Shown here in pieces: positions 47,653 to 59,709 of a stretch of 64,000 nucleotides of DNA. The notes beneath the pieces were generated by a model, which was not told the DNA's origin, searched no databases, and saw only the letters and a list, made by a program, of their open reading frames with translations. The stretch covers positions 11,545,001-11,609,000 of the forward strand of contig CP141126.1 in assembly GCA_035236585.1 (NCBI GenBank). The letters are read 5' to 3'. Position numbers and translations under genes: made by a program. The stretch is from Warburgia ugandensis. Its lineage: Eukaryota; Streptophyta; Magnoliopsida; Canellales; Canellaceae. Within the stretch, counting starts at the first letter, position 1. Every line of letters starts with the position of its first letter.

Positions 47653-49840
47653 CTTGATATCAACCTTTTAGTGGATTAATTGTGTTGTGTTAATGCATAA
47701 CTGAACCAAGAGACCATTTCAGTGAACAAAGAAGATCATGAGACTTATCTGAGATATAAACTTCATGTGGAACTTTTGATAGGTCCCTCAACACAGAAAA
47801 ATCTAGCTGTGTGGTGTTTCAACAGAAATTTGATGGAAATGCTGAAACTTGTGAGTGAACAGGATACTGTGTTTTCTTGATTGGATGCCTAATAATTTTG
47901 GATCACCAAAAGGGGAAAATGGTGGTCATCTAGTGGGGAAAGGAATAATAGGGACACGATATCAGACGCACTTGACTCGTCTTTCTTACGGCACCTCTTT
48001 CTCAGGAACTACGTCTGATATTACATCCACGGATTTTAAATTGTGACAAACAGACTGCAATCAAGTTGTTACAACCAGGTCTTGCATGCTAGGTTCAAAC
48101 ACTTGCCAATAAACTCTTGTTACAACATAGAAAGATGCAGAGATCCAGCACATTATACTTCATGCAAGGCCAGCAGATGCCCTAACTAAAAGCTAGAAGC
48201 AGAAGGTTACCACTACTTGATGAACAAATATGAATATGTCACAAATCACCTGTTAGCCTGAGGAGAGTGGTAAATTTTGTAAAACCAGTCATAGGGGTAG
48301 CTTGGTCGCTTGGATGTACAGTATTTGGTAACTTTGACTGATGTTAGGACTGATGATGTATATCAACAAGAGTGAATAGCACTGATGATGTATATCAACA
48401 AGAGTTGTGTACTAAGAGGCAGAGCTGAGCAGAACTATGTCTCTCTCTTGTCCATTGTTGGGTATATTTTCATTTTATTTTCTTTGTTATTTAATATTTA
48501 TAGATTTTTAATTGAGAAAGTGATTTAAATAGACATATCCTATTTAAGTGTTACACTTGTTGGTTCCTTGATGGGCCTGATTAGGTAGTGGACTTCACAG
48601 AGTTTTTTATCTGTTAGACTATTTTTCTTTCATGCTCTTGATATCATTTCCTTCAGGTGTCTCATTTCCAACCTTCAATAGCAATAGGTGCAAATATCTT
48701 TGAAATGCACACGCCTCAGGTATATTTACATCATAATGACTGCCTCTTTTTATTTGCACACTCCAGGTTTTGCACCTTTGACCACTGTAGAGGGTTTTAA
48801 ATGTTGCTATCTCTATTGAAAGGTTCTTACTGTGCTGATTAAGTCTTACTCATTTAATTCTTGGACTTGTGATTATCTGTCTACTTTATTTTACAAATTT
48901 TAAATGCTTTGTTGAAGATCTTAGGAAACCAACCACCATTCTCAGCATTGATGATATGGAATACTGGGTGGGTTCAACTGCCAAGAAAAGGAGCTCAGTG
49001 ATCAAGATTTTGATCTTTTTAATTTAAGAAATTCAGTTGCTTTTTATTATTACTAATTCATGTTTCCATATCATGCATGGATTTTTATAGCATTTCGATT
49101 TATGCTTACATAAGAAGTAATGAAATTCAGTGCTTTAGAATGCTCTTATCAGCAATGCATGCTTGCATTCCTGTGATTGAGAATCTTATCTCTGAAACAC
49201 CTCCTGTTTTGCTTTGGTTGTTATGATCAACTATGAACTACAAACTGGTTAACGTTTAATCTTTGTTCCTTACCATAGTGGGAAGATGTCATTTATACTC
49301 ATGAAAGTAATATGCTTTTAAGTTTTAACAGTTAGCGACAGTTGAAACTGATGTACTCTTGAAAGGGCGGGTCTGATGCTGATGAATTTTGAGAAGAAAC
49401 ATATGGTCATCCAACCTCAATATGACTTGTTAATTAAGAAAGACTATGGATCTGGTTTTGTAGTTGAAGGTACACTGGGTTAACCTACTCAAGGTTTCTC
49501 CTCTGACTGAAACATTTGGTGCCACAGGCTATAGTCTTATAATGATTTTTCAATTAAATGAGAGGTTGTTTGGACAAAAAGAGGAGAAGAATTATTAATT
49601 ACTTATTAAAAGAATAAGAATGCTTGACTTTTCTTCTCCTCGTCTTCAATTTTAAAAAATAATCCAATTCTCCTATATTCTGTACTTCTGTGTGAACTCT
49701 GAACTCAAATTAATTACTTATTAAAAGAATAACAACTACCACCAATGGTATGCTTAACTAATCGTTTATGCAAGATAGCATTGTCATTGCAGTCATGCCA
49801 GTGATCATTGATGAGGAATAATAGTTACATGGCTGTACAG
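47653..49840. other. Pseudogene intron region with possible copia remnant
   Basis: No exon of the GFS9/TT9-like gene is clear. 48060-48480 may be the 3' end of an old Ty1/copia element: a GCAAGGCCAGCAGATGCCCTAAC block like the conserved ADALT region, then AT-rich sequence with a 23-bp direct repeat TGATGATGTATATCAACAAG at 48350 and 48381. This is tentative. Confidence 0.3.
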
Positions 49841-50745
49841 GTTCATTGAGCTTGCTATGACACCACAAAACAATGCTTCCATTGTGAAACCTCTGGACTC
49901 TGTCAGATACCTAAGTACAATATCTCATTTGTTTAATAATGGTGAAATTGGAGTCTTTCTTCAAATTTTAGTGCAGTGTGCCTCCTTGCTACATTCATCA
50001 GGTGACATTTTCCCATTGAACTCCAGCAGATGCCTACTATGCCATTGTTCATCTTTACACATTGCTTGAGGTAAAATAACAACATTAATTTGCACATTTA
50101 ATTTATCATAATACCTCGGTGAGGGATATTGAATGCAAAACTAACTAACTTGTGTTGCTGTCTCTATGAGTGTGGCATTGCAGGGTGCTTTCTTGTATCT
50201 AATATTTGAGCTTCTTGAAGATTTCCTAATTACATAATGACCTGCCATATAATAGTGCTTCACTATCACACTCAACAGAGGAAGAAAATTTAAAATGGCA
50301 AATTATATGTAAGATGCTACTGAACTGCTGGCTGCATGGGTCTTACTTTAACTAGAATTATAAGATGCATTCTGCTTTGAAATAACTTTTCTAATGAAAA
50401 TAACCTTATCCTGGAGTTCTTATAATTATGCATTTCAATAGTGAAGCTTGATTTAATTTATGTTTCCTGTTTCCTATTGACAGCTATCATGCAAACAGTC
50501 CTGTAAAAGTCTTCCAGAAGAGATAAACAGAAGCTGGATTGATTCTATCCCAGTTACTCTGAACAATAAATGCGAAAGCTGTAAGAGAGGTATTCAACAA
50601 TTTTCTTTTGTTTTCATGCCTCAATGTGATACCATAAAGTATTCAACAATTGGTATGCTGCTCCATCTTTTGTTCTCTGTCGTTTTTTCATTGTTATGCT
50701 TGCATCGCATTACTTTAACATGGGTGTGTGAGTGCTGTACAGTTT

Positions 50746-50790
50746 GAGTGAGTCTCAATATTGAAGGTCACGAGTTCGAGACGCCTCAAG
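50746..50790 (+). mobile_element. Possible SINE or tRNA-derived remnant
   Basis: GAAGGTCACGAGTTCGAGAC resembles the B-box block of the Au SINE (GAGGTCACGGGTTCGAG), but neither the A-box half nor the 3' blocks are present. Confidence 0.3.
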
Positions 50791-50915
50791 TATGTGTGTG
50801 CGTGCATGCATGTCCACCATTAAAAAAAAATCATTGGGTTAACAAAAATGTGTTTTTTCTCTCTCTGTGGCCTGGAGTTCTCGACTGTGGGATCCATACG
50901 TACATTTGTCATGTG

Positions 50916-51232
50916 TGGTGTGTTCATTTGCAACTCTAAATGTGTAAAAATTCTAAATAATATAGCCAAAGAAACTGTACCTTATTATATGGGGATGCTT
51001 TCTCTGTTCAGCATTGAATCCATCAATCATTAACGATGGTTTTGTCAACCTGTTTGTGCTACTTGATCAGCCAGAAGAAGAACTTGGTGTGTTCATTTTC
51101 AACTCTAAAATTTGTGCATTCTGCAACAAAAGAAACTGTACCTAATTAATATGAGGATACTCTCTGTTTAGTATTGCATCCATGAGTCAGTAAACTAGCA
51201 GTTTTGTTAACCTGTTTGTACGACTTGGAACA
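50916..51232 (+). repeat. Tandem duplication, about 170-bp unit
   Basis: 50916-51070 and 51086-51232 share GGTGTGTTCATTT.CAACTCTAAA, AAAGAAACTGTACCT, CTCTGTT.AG.ATTG.ATCCAT and GTTTTGT.AACCTGTTTGT blocks in the same order, with many substitutions. It lies just upstream of the last exon-like piece of the GFS9/TT9-like pseudogene and may have carried its acceptor side. Confidence 0.75.
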
Positions 51233-51880
51233 GCCAATGGTGGATGAGAATCATCCGACAAGGCTGCATCTGCAAGTAAGAGAGTATGATCCTACTGTTG
51301 TAGCAAATAATTCTGGTCGATATCAGTCTGTTGTTTCTGATCATCAGATCGACAGGAAATGGACACTTAGTTTTCAGGATGAAGTGCCTGCGAAGCTGCT
51401 TGATCATTTATTCAGAGTTAAATAAGTATGCAAAGATCATCTATAGAAAGTTTATTAAAGCCTCTGCTTCAAAGTTCTGCAAAAAAGTTTATCTTCAGAT
51501 TGTCAAGGTTAGTGAATTTTCACTTTAACGGTGCAGTTCTTGGACCATAGATAGACATAGTCATGGAAGGAAATGTTCCTTGGATACTGACTGCCCTAAT
51601 GAATTAAGAAATATTTGGTCCTTACTTCTTCTTTTTCCTTTTTTGGTTCCAGTCCTGACTTTCTTTCTGATATGAATCCCAAGTTTGCCATGATTCATGA
51701 TAACATTGTAAAAATGCTTACAAATCCAAATTGAAAAAGTTGACTTCGAATCTCAAACATGCTTTTTTCCCAATTTTTCATGAAGTGTCTGAGATATTTC
51801 CAAAATTTTCGAGCATTTGCCTTGTCAGGTTTCTTCCAATGTACAAATTTTTTCAACTATGATATAGTTCTCGCATTTAG

Positions 51881-52552
51881 TGTAATTTTAGTAAGGAGAG
51901 TAGGAGTGGAGCACCAGTCAAGATTGATAACCAAGAGGTCCCCATGAGAGACCACTTCCGATACTTGGATCATTGATCTATGAGAGTAGAGAGATTGAGA
52001 GGGAGGTTACCCAGAGAATCCAAGCGGATTGGAACAAATGGAGATGCGTATCGGGTGTTTTATGTGATCGGAGGGTGTTACTCAAACTAAAGGGAAAATT
52101 CTATAGGATGGCTATTAGGCCGGCCATGCTCTATGGATCAGAGTGTTGGGCAGTTAAGGAACATCATACAGGCTGAGTGTCGCAGAAATGAGGATGTTGA
52201 GATGGATGAGTGGTAAGACAAGAAAGGATATAATTAGAAATGAAAATATTAGAGGAAATTTAGGGATAGCACCAATAGGTAACAAGATGAGGGAGATTAG
52301 ACTTAGATGGTTTGGACATGTTCAAAGGAGGCCACCAACGGCACCAGTTAGAAGGAGTGAGGCAATACAAGTTGAAGGTTCTAAAAGGGCAAGGGGAAGG
52401 CCCAAAAGAACGTGGATAGAAGTGGTGAGGAAAGATTTAAAAACTTTGGGACTAAATGAAACCATGGTATTTAATAGAGTGGAATGGAGGAATAAGATTT
52501 ATGTGGCCGACCCCTAATTGGGATAAGGTCTTGATGATGATGATGATGATGG
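51881..52552 (+). mobile_element. RTE-type LINE, 5'-truncated 3' end
   Basis: This matches the last 670 bp of the RTE LINE at 28073-31649 very closely, from TGTAATTTTAGTAAGG to the GATGATGATGATGATG tail. A 109-codon frame (52188-52517) encodes the C-terminal RLRWFGHVQRRP and RGRPKRTWIEVV part intact. Upstream a one-base deletion near 51967 breaks the frame, but codons that are stops in the full-length copy are sense here. Flanking GCATTTAG and GCATGTAG may be a weak target duplication. Confidence 0.93.
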
Positions 52553-55120
52553 AGTTTGCATGTAGTCACTAGTTAGTGCAGGGATTTACATGCTGAGAAG
52601 TACTTCGGCCTGTAAATCTTATTCTATGTTGATGTTAACCCTCTAGTCTACCAAGATTTTTGTCCTCTTCTTTTTCTTTCTGTACATTATGAGCTGTCCA
52701 TTACTCCATTTTCTTGTACAGAATGACAATGGTTAGGTCGTCAAACTGGAAACGTTTACTGGTGCATGGCCCGCCTAAGTTGCAGCCTTGGAGATAAGCA
52801 GTTAGGATCCACCAAATCTGGCCCCAACTGTACTTGTAACATGTTTAAGACAATATATGAGAAATCATGAACAACAAACCACTTCACCGGCAGAGAGCAA
52901 GTTGAAACTCGGGATTCCTTCTCTACATTGTCGACGGCCATTAATTGGAATTACTGAGGGAGAAGACAAGGACTTGAGGACACTGTAGGTTCTTGTTTTT
53001 GTTTCTTCTCTTTTTCCTTTCAATTTTCGTTGTTATAAGCAAACCATCGAAAGATTAGATGTTAGACCTCCATAACTTCAACATCTCTTGCTAAATACAT
53101 GTTGTCTCTTGCATTCACACTTTAAAGGCTTCTTTATATCTAGAAAGTTATGGAAAATAACGCAAATGCCTCCCTCTCATGACAGATTCCAACGGTGATG
53201 CTGATACCGTTTTATCTTTATATTCAAGCCTGTCTGTTGGTCATGTGAACAAGAATGCTTGTTAGTATCGTAAGGGAAAAAAAAAGAATGCTTCAAGTTT
53301 AAAGCTGAATGCAATTTAAATAAGTATTTAACACGTAGTCCTCCGTAGTCAGCATGGTTACTAGATTTAAATGGTTCTTTCCATTTTCATTTCGTTTTTC
53401 TGAGCTTATTGTAATGGTTCACTTGCTTTGATCCTCTACAAGTTTAAGCCAATTCGGCTTCCATGGAAGAAATCTGTTGTAAATAAAGATAAGAAGAGAA
53501 AATCTTTTAAGTGATAATGGATCTGAAGGACGATGGTGGCTCATGACGACTTTCAGTGGCTGTTTAGCCTGTTTTGGGCCAAAGACCCCAGCAAACTCTA
53601 ATTACTGTAACACGAGTAACTCCACATCCTTCGTGTTCAAAATCAACACATCCACGAAGTCTTGATCTCCATCTGGCCCATCGGATTGTGCTTTATTCTT
53701 CTCGTGGTACTCCGCTAACAAGTTCATTAAGAAAGAGCGTCCATCTCCTTCAAATGTTTCTTTATGGAACTACCGTGATCTAATCAAGTAAAGGGAAAGC
53801 ATCAGAAAGAAAGGTAGACTTCGACAAATAAAAAGAACTGCCAATTTGCATTACGAAATCCCTCTGCCTCTTTTATAAACCATACATCTGACCATTGCGG
53901 AGGAAGGACGGAAAAGAAACTTATACTCCGGACCCAGTTGCTTACAACAAGGATCCTATGGGCCTCTACTCAAAGCATGAATGAGACCGCATGGATCCGT
54001 CATGGGTCCAAATTATCTAGAGAGCTGCTAAGCCCCCCCTAAAAGATGATGTAACCTATCCGATTAGGGGCAAACGGCCGGCTGGTGCACAATGCAGTTC
54101 TCACACATAACAAAAGCAGTGGTAATTCTAAAAGAACAAACAAGAGATGAGTGCTAGACGAATAAACAAGTATTTGCATAAATACTTGGCCAAATGTATG
54201 GCCAGCCAGTCTGACTAGGTCATGTCTAATGCAGATTTTGCATCATCTGCTAATTATATTAGTTGCTGTCAGAGTTCCATCACTTTGACATATGTTTGTG
54301 GAACTTGAGGAGCACATAATCCAGACATAGAATGTGGTTCTTGCCATTAAAAAAAAAAAATGTATAGAATCCAGTCCTGCAGCTACATGTTATGTGCTTA
54401 ATCCCCAATTCTGCATTGTATGTCTGTTAATATGTTCTTACTTTTCTTACAGTATCGTGAATGGAGTATCTCTTCAATATGTTACACATACATATTGTTC
54501 ACCCACTTCCTATCGGCTTAAGTTTTTAGATTGAAAAATCCAACAGAATAGAAATACCCGTCCAGTTCTACATTTTTTTTACTAGAACTAGTGCGTTCTG
54601 TTAATCGTGAAAGTTAATACAAAAGGAGAGGTGGATCAAGGAGATTCTCCTACGGAACAAGAAAAAAGCAAGCAGAAACTATACATGCGCCAGATCGAGC
54701 ACATCAACGGGCCTGTACGGTGAGAAAAAAATAATAAAAGCCCCCCAAATTCCACCACGGAACTCCTTATCTTTCCGGAACGTCCAGTTCTACATTCTCT
54801 AAATCTTTATTGTTAAATCACCGCATTTTTTGTGGCAAACTGTGCATTCAAGGAATTTTTTTTTTTCAGGGAGTGGGAGAAAACGTTTACTTTCAGTGTT
54901 AAAATAAAAGTCGGGTCTTGAGTACGCATCATTCTCATGGATTCTGGCTCTTCTTATAACGCCGTCACTTTCAGATCATCGCCAAAATTTCAATATACAG
55001 CGTTAAACATGGTTCCAGTGTTTAGTTGTCTTTGGTTTCTATATACTTTCTGTTATTTAGTGTCTCATATTTATGAGGGCATTGATATAATTTGGGTTCA
55101 TTAGTCAACGAGCATTTTAA
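52553..55120. other. Intergenic, no gene recognised
   Basis: 2.5 kb of AT-rich sequence with short open frames on both strands (for example 53574-53783, plus) that show no family features. No repeat or RNA gene could be named. Confidence 0.4.
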
Positions 55121-55124
55121 GAAA

Positions 55125-55502
55125 TGTTATATACTGTATGTAAATCCATGTTTTTAAGGGCAATAAGTGTGAGAGTGCTAAAAGAGAGGAAAAATAAATA
55201 GTGAGAACTATTGGGTTTTTCCTAAGGTGACAAAGGGGAAGAAGATTGATGGTTAATCTTCAAGGGTCTTTGTAATCTCTCATTATTAGTAGAATTTTCT
55301 CTTGTTGCTCTTCCTGTGAACGTAGGCAAACTTGCCAAACCACGTACATCTTGTGTCTCTCCTTAAATGTGTATGTCCCTCTTTCTCTATGTTGTTTTTT
55401 CTTTGATTTCTTTGAATGTATTTGGTGCAAACATACTTCTATGTCACAAGGTAATTATTGGCTTCCATTAATAATCATCAAGGTGGGTTTTATTCTTAAC
55501 AT
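55125..55502 (+). repeat. Ty1/copia 5' LTR (left border approximate)
   Basis: The segment ends ATTCTTAACA directly before the primer site and contains a TTTGTAATCTCTCATT region and CTTCCATTAATAA near its end, as copia LTRs do. A TGTTAT at 55125 is the best candidate start. Without a 3' LTR in the window the left end cannot be checked. Confidence 0.6.
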
Positions 55503-55514
55503 TTGGTATTAGAG
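55503..55514 (+). promoter_or_regulatory. Copia primer binding site
   Basis: TTGGTATTAGAGCT follows the LTR end and differs by one base from the usual TGGTATCAGAGC complement of initiator methionine tRNA. Confidence 0.75.
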
Positions 55515-55530
55515 CTATAATGCACACAAA

Positions 55531-55626
55531 GTCATCATCATCATCATCATCATCATCATCAAGACCTTATCCAAATTAGGGGTAGGTCACATGAATCTTA
55601 TTCCTCCATTCCACTCTATTAAATAG
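55531..55626 (-). mobile_element. RTE-type LINE tail with (TCA)n
   Basis: A TCATCA run (55531-55561) is followed by AGACCTTATCCAAATTAGGGG and ATTCCTCCATTCCACTCTATT, the reverse complement of the last 95 bp of the RTE LINE including its GAT-type tail. It sits in the leader of the copia element, between primer site and gag, so it is the younger of the two. Confidence 0.88.
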
Positions 55627-55671
55627 TTTGGTGAAATTTGCAAGTGAGGTTTCAAGACCAAAGTGAGTAAG

Positions 55672-56470
55672 ATGTCAAAGATTTCAAGTGCTAAGTTCGA
55701 GGTAGAGAAATTTGATGGCAAGGGAAACTTTGGATTATGGCAAAGGAGGGTGAAGAACCTCTTGATACAACAAGGTCTTTATAGGGCACTTGATGAAAAA
55801 TCTCCAAAGCCATCGGGAATGAGTGAAGAAGATTGGAATGATACAAAGCTCAAGGCAGTTAGTACAATTCGCTTGTGTTTAGAGAATGAGATTACGTACA
55901 ATGTTGTCAATAAGGAAACGGCTCCCATTTTATGGTTGAAGCTCGGGAAATTGTATATGACAAAAAGTCTAACCAATAAGCTCTACTTGAAGCAAAAATT
56001 GTACTCGTTTTGTATGAAGGAAAGTACACCACTTTTGGATCATTTGAACACATTTAACAATATTGTGAGTGATCTCTTTAGCATTGAAGTGGAATTGGAT
56101 GAGGAGGATAATGCCCTCATGCTTCTTACGTCACTTCCATCTTCTTATGAGCATTTAAGGACAACTATCTTATATGGAAAAGAAACTCTTGACATGCAGG
56201 AGGTTACATTCTACTCTTCTAGCCAATGATGTGAGGAAGAAGCCAACCCTAGAGGAAGAGAGTGATGGATTAGTTGTAATTAGCTTAAGAAAGGAAAGAG
56301 GAAGATCAAAAGAGCTTGATCAATGGAATGAGATATCTCGATCAAAGTCCAAAGGTAAGAAATGTAAATGTCACTCTTGTAAGCTTGAAGGTCACTACAA
56401 AAGGGACTGTGAAAAATCAAATGAATGGTTGAAGAAAAAGAAGCTTCAGAGTAAGAGCAAGCTAGTGTAG
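55672..56470 (+). pseudogene. gag: Copia Gag, frameshifted
   Basis: Starts MSKISSAKFEVEKFDG (ATG 55672) and shows the UBN2-type gag features: FGLWQRRVKNLL, then LYMTKSLTNKLYLKQKLYSF and LLTSLPSSYEHL. At about 56205 the frame shifts by one base and continues to the zinc knuckle CHSCKLEGHYKRDC (56362-56410), with a stop soon after at 56468. Sequence type fits the Tork (Tnt1-like) clade. Confidence 0.85.
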
Positions 56471-56578
56471 TCACTCAATCGGAAGAAGAGGTGGATGTCC
56501 TCCCAACTTCTTCAGGTATGTTATTTACACTTGATTGTATTCTTGATTCCGTTTCTTATTATCATATGACTCCTCATA

Positions 56579-59500
56579 TATAAAAACCCTAAATTTTAAG
56601 CTTCATTTCAAAGAATTATGAATTTCTTTTGATAAGTGCAAATTGGAAAATGTTCATGTTTACGTTCCAGAGAATTAACCCTTTGATAGACATCAAATGA
56701 AGCTTTGAGACTCCATAATTGGATTATACTTGAAAAGATGATTCAAACGGCACTAAGTTTACTGAGATTGGAGTTTAAATGAGGAAGTTATGGCAATTTA
56801 AGTAGGAAGGGCATTTTGGTAAAAGAAAAAGAATGAAAAGGCTTAAAATAGAGGGGGCCGTATTTTATACGGACACCCCTCCCACTTAAGAAAATGATGA
56901 ACAGACCGTTAGGTCTATTCTCAGCTTGATCGAGAGAGGGAGAGAGCGAAGAGGAGAGGGAGAAGAGAAGAGGGAAAAGAGGAAGAGAGAGTGGGGAGAA
57001 GGAGAAGGGAGGTGGAAGAGGAGGATCTGACCCATTCTCCTCCTTCCATTTGTCCCACTGACGATGGGAGAAACAGATCGATGGTGCTGCTGATCGATGA
57101 TCGGAGCCGTTCATTGTCTTCCCATGGCTACCATGAGTAAAACCCCTATGGTTGCTCATTAATCGAGCAAGTTTTTAGCGGGGACAAAGGGGGAAAATAG
57201 TATGGGACGACGAGATTTGCTAGCGACGAAAAATCAATGTCAATCTCCTTCTCCAATGACAATTATAGGTTGAAGACACATCTTAAAGGTAAGATCTAGG
57301 CTACCTACCTCTTGCATCTTAGTATTTTGCAAAAAATCTATGCCTTTTTAACTTAGATCTATAATTAGGGATGGTCCAACCATCCAATCCCTAATCTAAG
57401 CTTAGGGATGAGTAATTGAATACCTGATGTAGCTTAGATCACACTAGATTTACAAATCTAGGCTAAAAATTGATCGAACAATCTCAGCCGTTTGATCGGG
57501 TATTGTTTGCATAGTAAAATTCTTGATGTCTGATGAATGATCAGACATCACAGATAAATCCTAGGACCCTAAATTAGTGAGGATGTGATTAGAATTGGGG
57601 AATTTGGATAAAAATCTAATGAAAAACCTTGGTTGTCTGATCAGATAGGTATGGAAGAGAAACTTGGCAACATCTGATCGACGATCAAATGCCACCATCA
57701 TGTTCCTTAACCCTCAATTAGTAAAAATAATGCTTTGAAAATATATGGTTAGACTACAAACCATGGAAATGGATTGATAAACAAAAAGTGAGTAAATTTA
57801 CTTGAAATTGTGAACATGCGGATTGACATTAACAATGAATTTAAAATTTTATTTGGTTGGGTGATCGACAAGTAATTGAAGGAGCGATATAGCAAAAATT
57901 GCGAAGCACAATAAGGGAGGTAGGTAGTTTGGACATCAACACACATTATTGAAACATGAAAATCATTGATAACTAATTTATCATTTTGAAATTGCCTGAG
58001 ATTAAAATATTTGATCTTTTGACATATGTAGTTAATAGGCATGTATATGCAACACACTTGTTTAGAAATTCTATATTGTTTTACCATCAGATTTAGAACT
58101 AGTATATGAAAATATATTTGGAAACTACATGAATTTCATTTATTAGGAAATAACGAAGAATATGTAAACTTCAACACAAACCCAATAAGGGTTGCTTTTA
58201 TATAGTATTATGAGATTGATTCATAAATTTACTAGTGCATAAGATTATATGATTTTACATGTTATGATGGTACGTGATGACGCCTAGCATTTCTAGGTTG
58301 TGGAGGAGATATTAGGGTCAATGGATATTGTGCTAGGAAGATTGAGGACTAATCATCCTCCTTCTGAGATTGATTATTACTAAATACCTGGCCGCAAATA
58401 GGGTGCTTGACGGCCCTAGTCGATCCTCGTAAGCGATCCCTAATGGGGCATTGAGCTACAGGATGTCTGCTATGGGCGTCTACTATGGGAAACTCTTATG
58501 GTGCAGGGAATCTGTCTGTCTCAATATTAGTACATAGGGTCCAGTATGTTCAAACTTATATGCATATTGTATGATAGTACAGGTGTGTAGCACCCTGGTA
58601 TTTTAGATCTATGATGAGTACTCATGATCAATGGTAGGGGGTCGTAAGTTGAGTGTTTTTACTTCTTTAGATCTCGAGGAGGCTTGGAGGATAATATATA
58701 TATATATATATATAAATCATTATTGAGATACTTTATTGTATTCTAGCATTTTATGGTTTAAATTCTTTCCTCTATTGATCTTGATGCATGATGATAGTTG
58801 TGTTGATTTTTCTATATCTTGTAAGATACTTATAAAGATTATCATCATTTTGAAACAATATGCTTGGATGTGAAACTGATGTTTTGAGTTGGTTGAACAT
58901 GATACTAAATTAAAATGGCATAGTTGAGATTTTAGAATCCTCTACACTGCATATTATGCATTATGTGCTACTAAATTTTACAACATAATGTTATTTGCCT
59001 GTTGTTAAGGTTAACATTGCATAATTTATATGTTGATGATGAAACTACCTATACAAGAAAAAGCTTGTTAAGATATTGTACTTGTTTACAATGTCTTAGG
59101 TCCAAAAGACTTAGGCAAAGGAAAAGGAGCAAAAGCTTGACTCGGAGATATAAACATAACATTTTGAGGTAAGGTGAGGTATATGTAAAAGTTTTGAAGA
59201 CTTCTTACTAATGTTATTTATGACTCTACTGGAATGGACATGTGGGTATGTAATTACTACTTTTGAACGAATGGCTATGACTGGAGTGGTTTTGGGTATA
59301 TAGGTCTAATTCCTAGCCTTTTGGGCATTACCAAAATATTTCTTTTGTTTAAATTTGAACAAATAGGTGTATGCGGATTTGATGGGATGGAGACAAAGTC
59401 TCCCTTTTATTAATTATTGATTATACTGCGTTTATCAGGTTGTCACATTGCATGCGTTAAATGCACGGGATCCAAAATATAGGGGAGACTGCTGGATTTT

Positions 59501-59709
59501 TGGTAGGAATGTGATATTCATTCCTCTGAAAATCCTTGTTTGTTTTTTTTTTCTTTTAAATAACACTTGGGATTTTTAAGGTCTTCTTTTCAAACGTATT
59601 TTTTCATTGTTTGGTTTTTAAATAGTTTTTCTTCTCTTTTTTTTTAACTCGGGGCCCCACAAATAAAAATATTTAATGAAAAAGAGTTATAAAAACCCAA
59701 GATGTCACA
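56579..59709 (-). mobile_element. LTR-like 3-kb repeat family, copy 3 (complete, 3131 bp)
   Basis: The insertion in the copia protease region has a 5-bp target duplication TCATA (56574-56578 and 59710-59714). On the minus strand it starts TGTGACATCTTGGG and ends GGGTTTTTATA. It shares with copy 2 the TG start, the GAGTACTCAT block (about 58614-58630), a purine/pyrimidine-rich tract and the block near the end reading GGTGTCCGTATAAAATACGG followed by CCCCCTCT. No protein domain is present. A (TA)n run lies at 58698-58714. Ends TG...TA and the 5-bp duplication suggest a solo LTR or non-autonomous LTR element with non-canonical termini. Confidence 0.78.
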
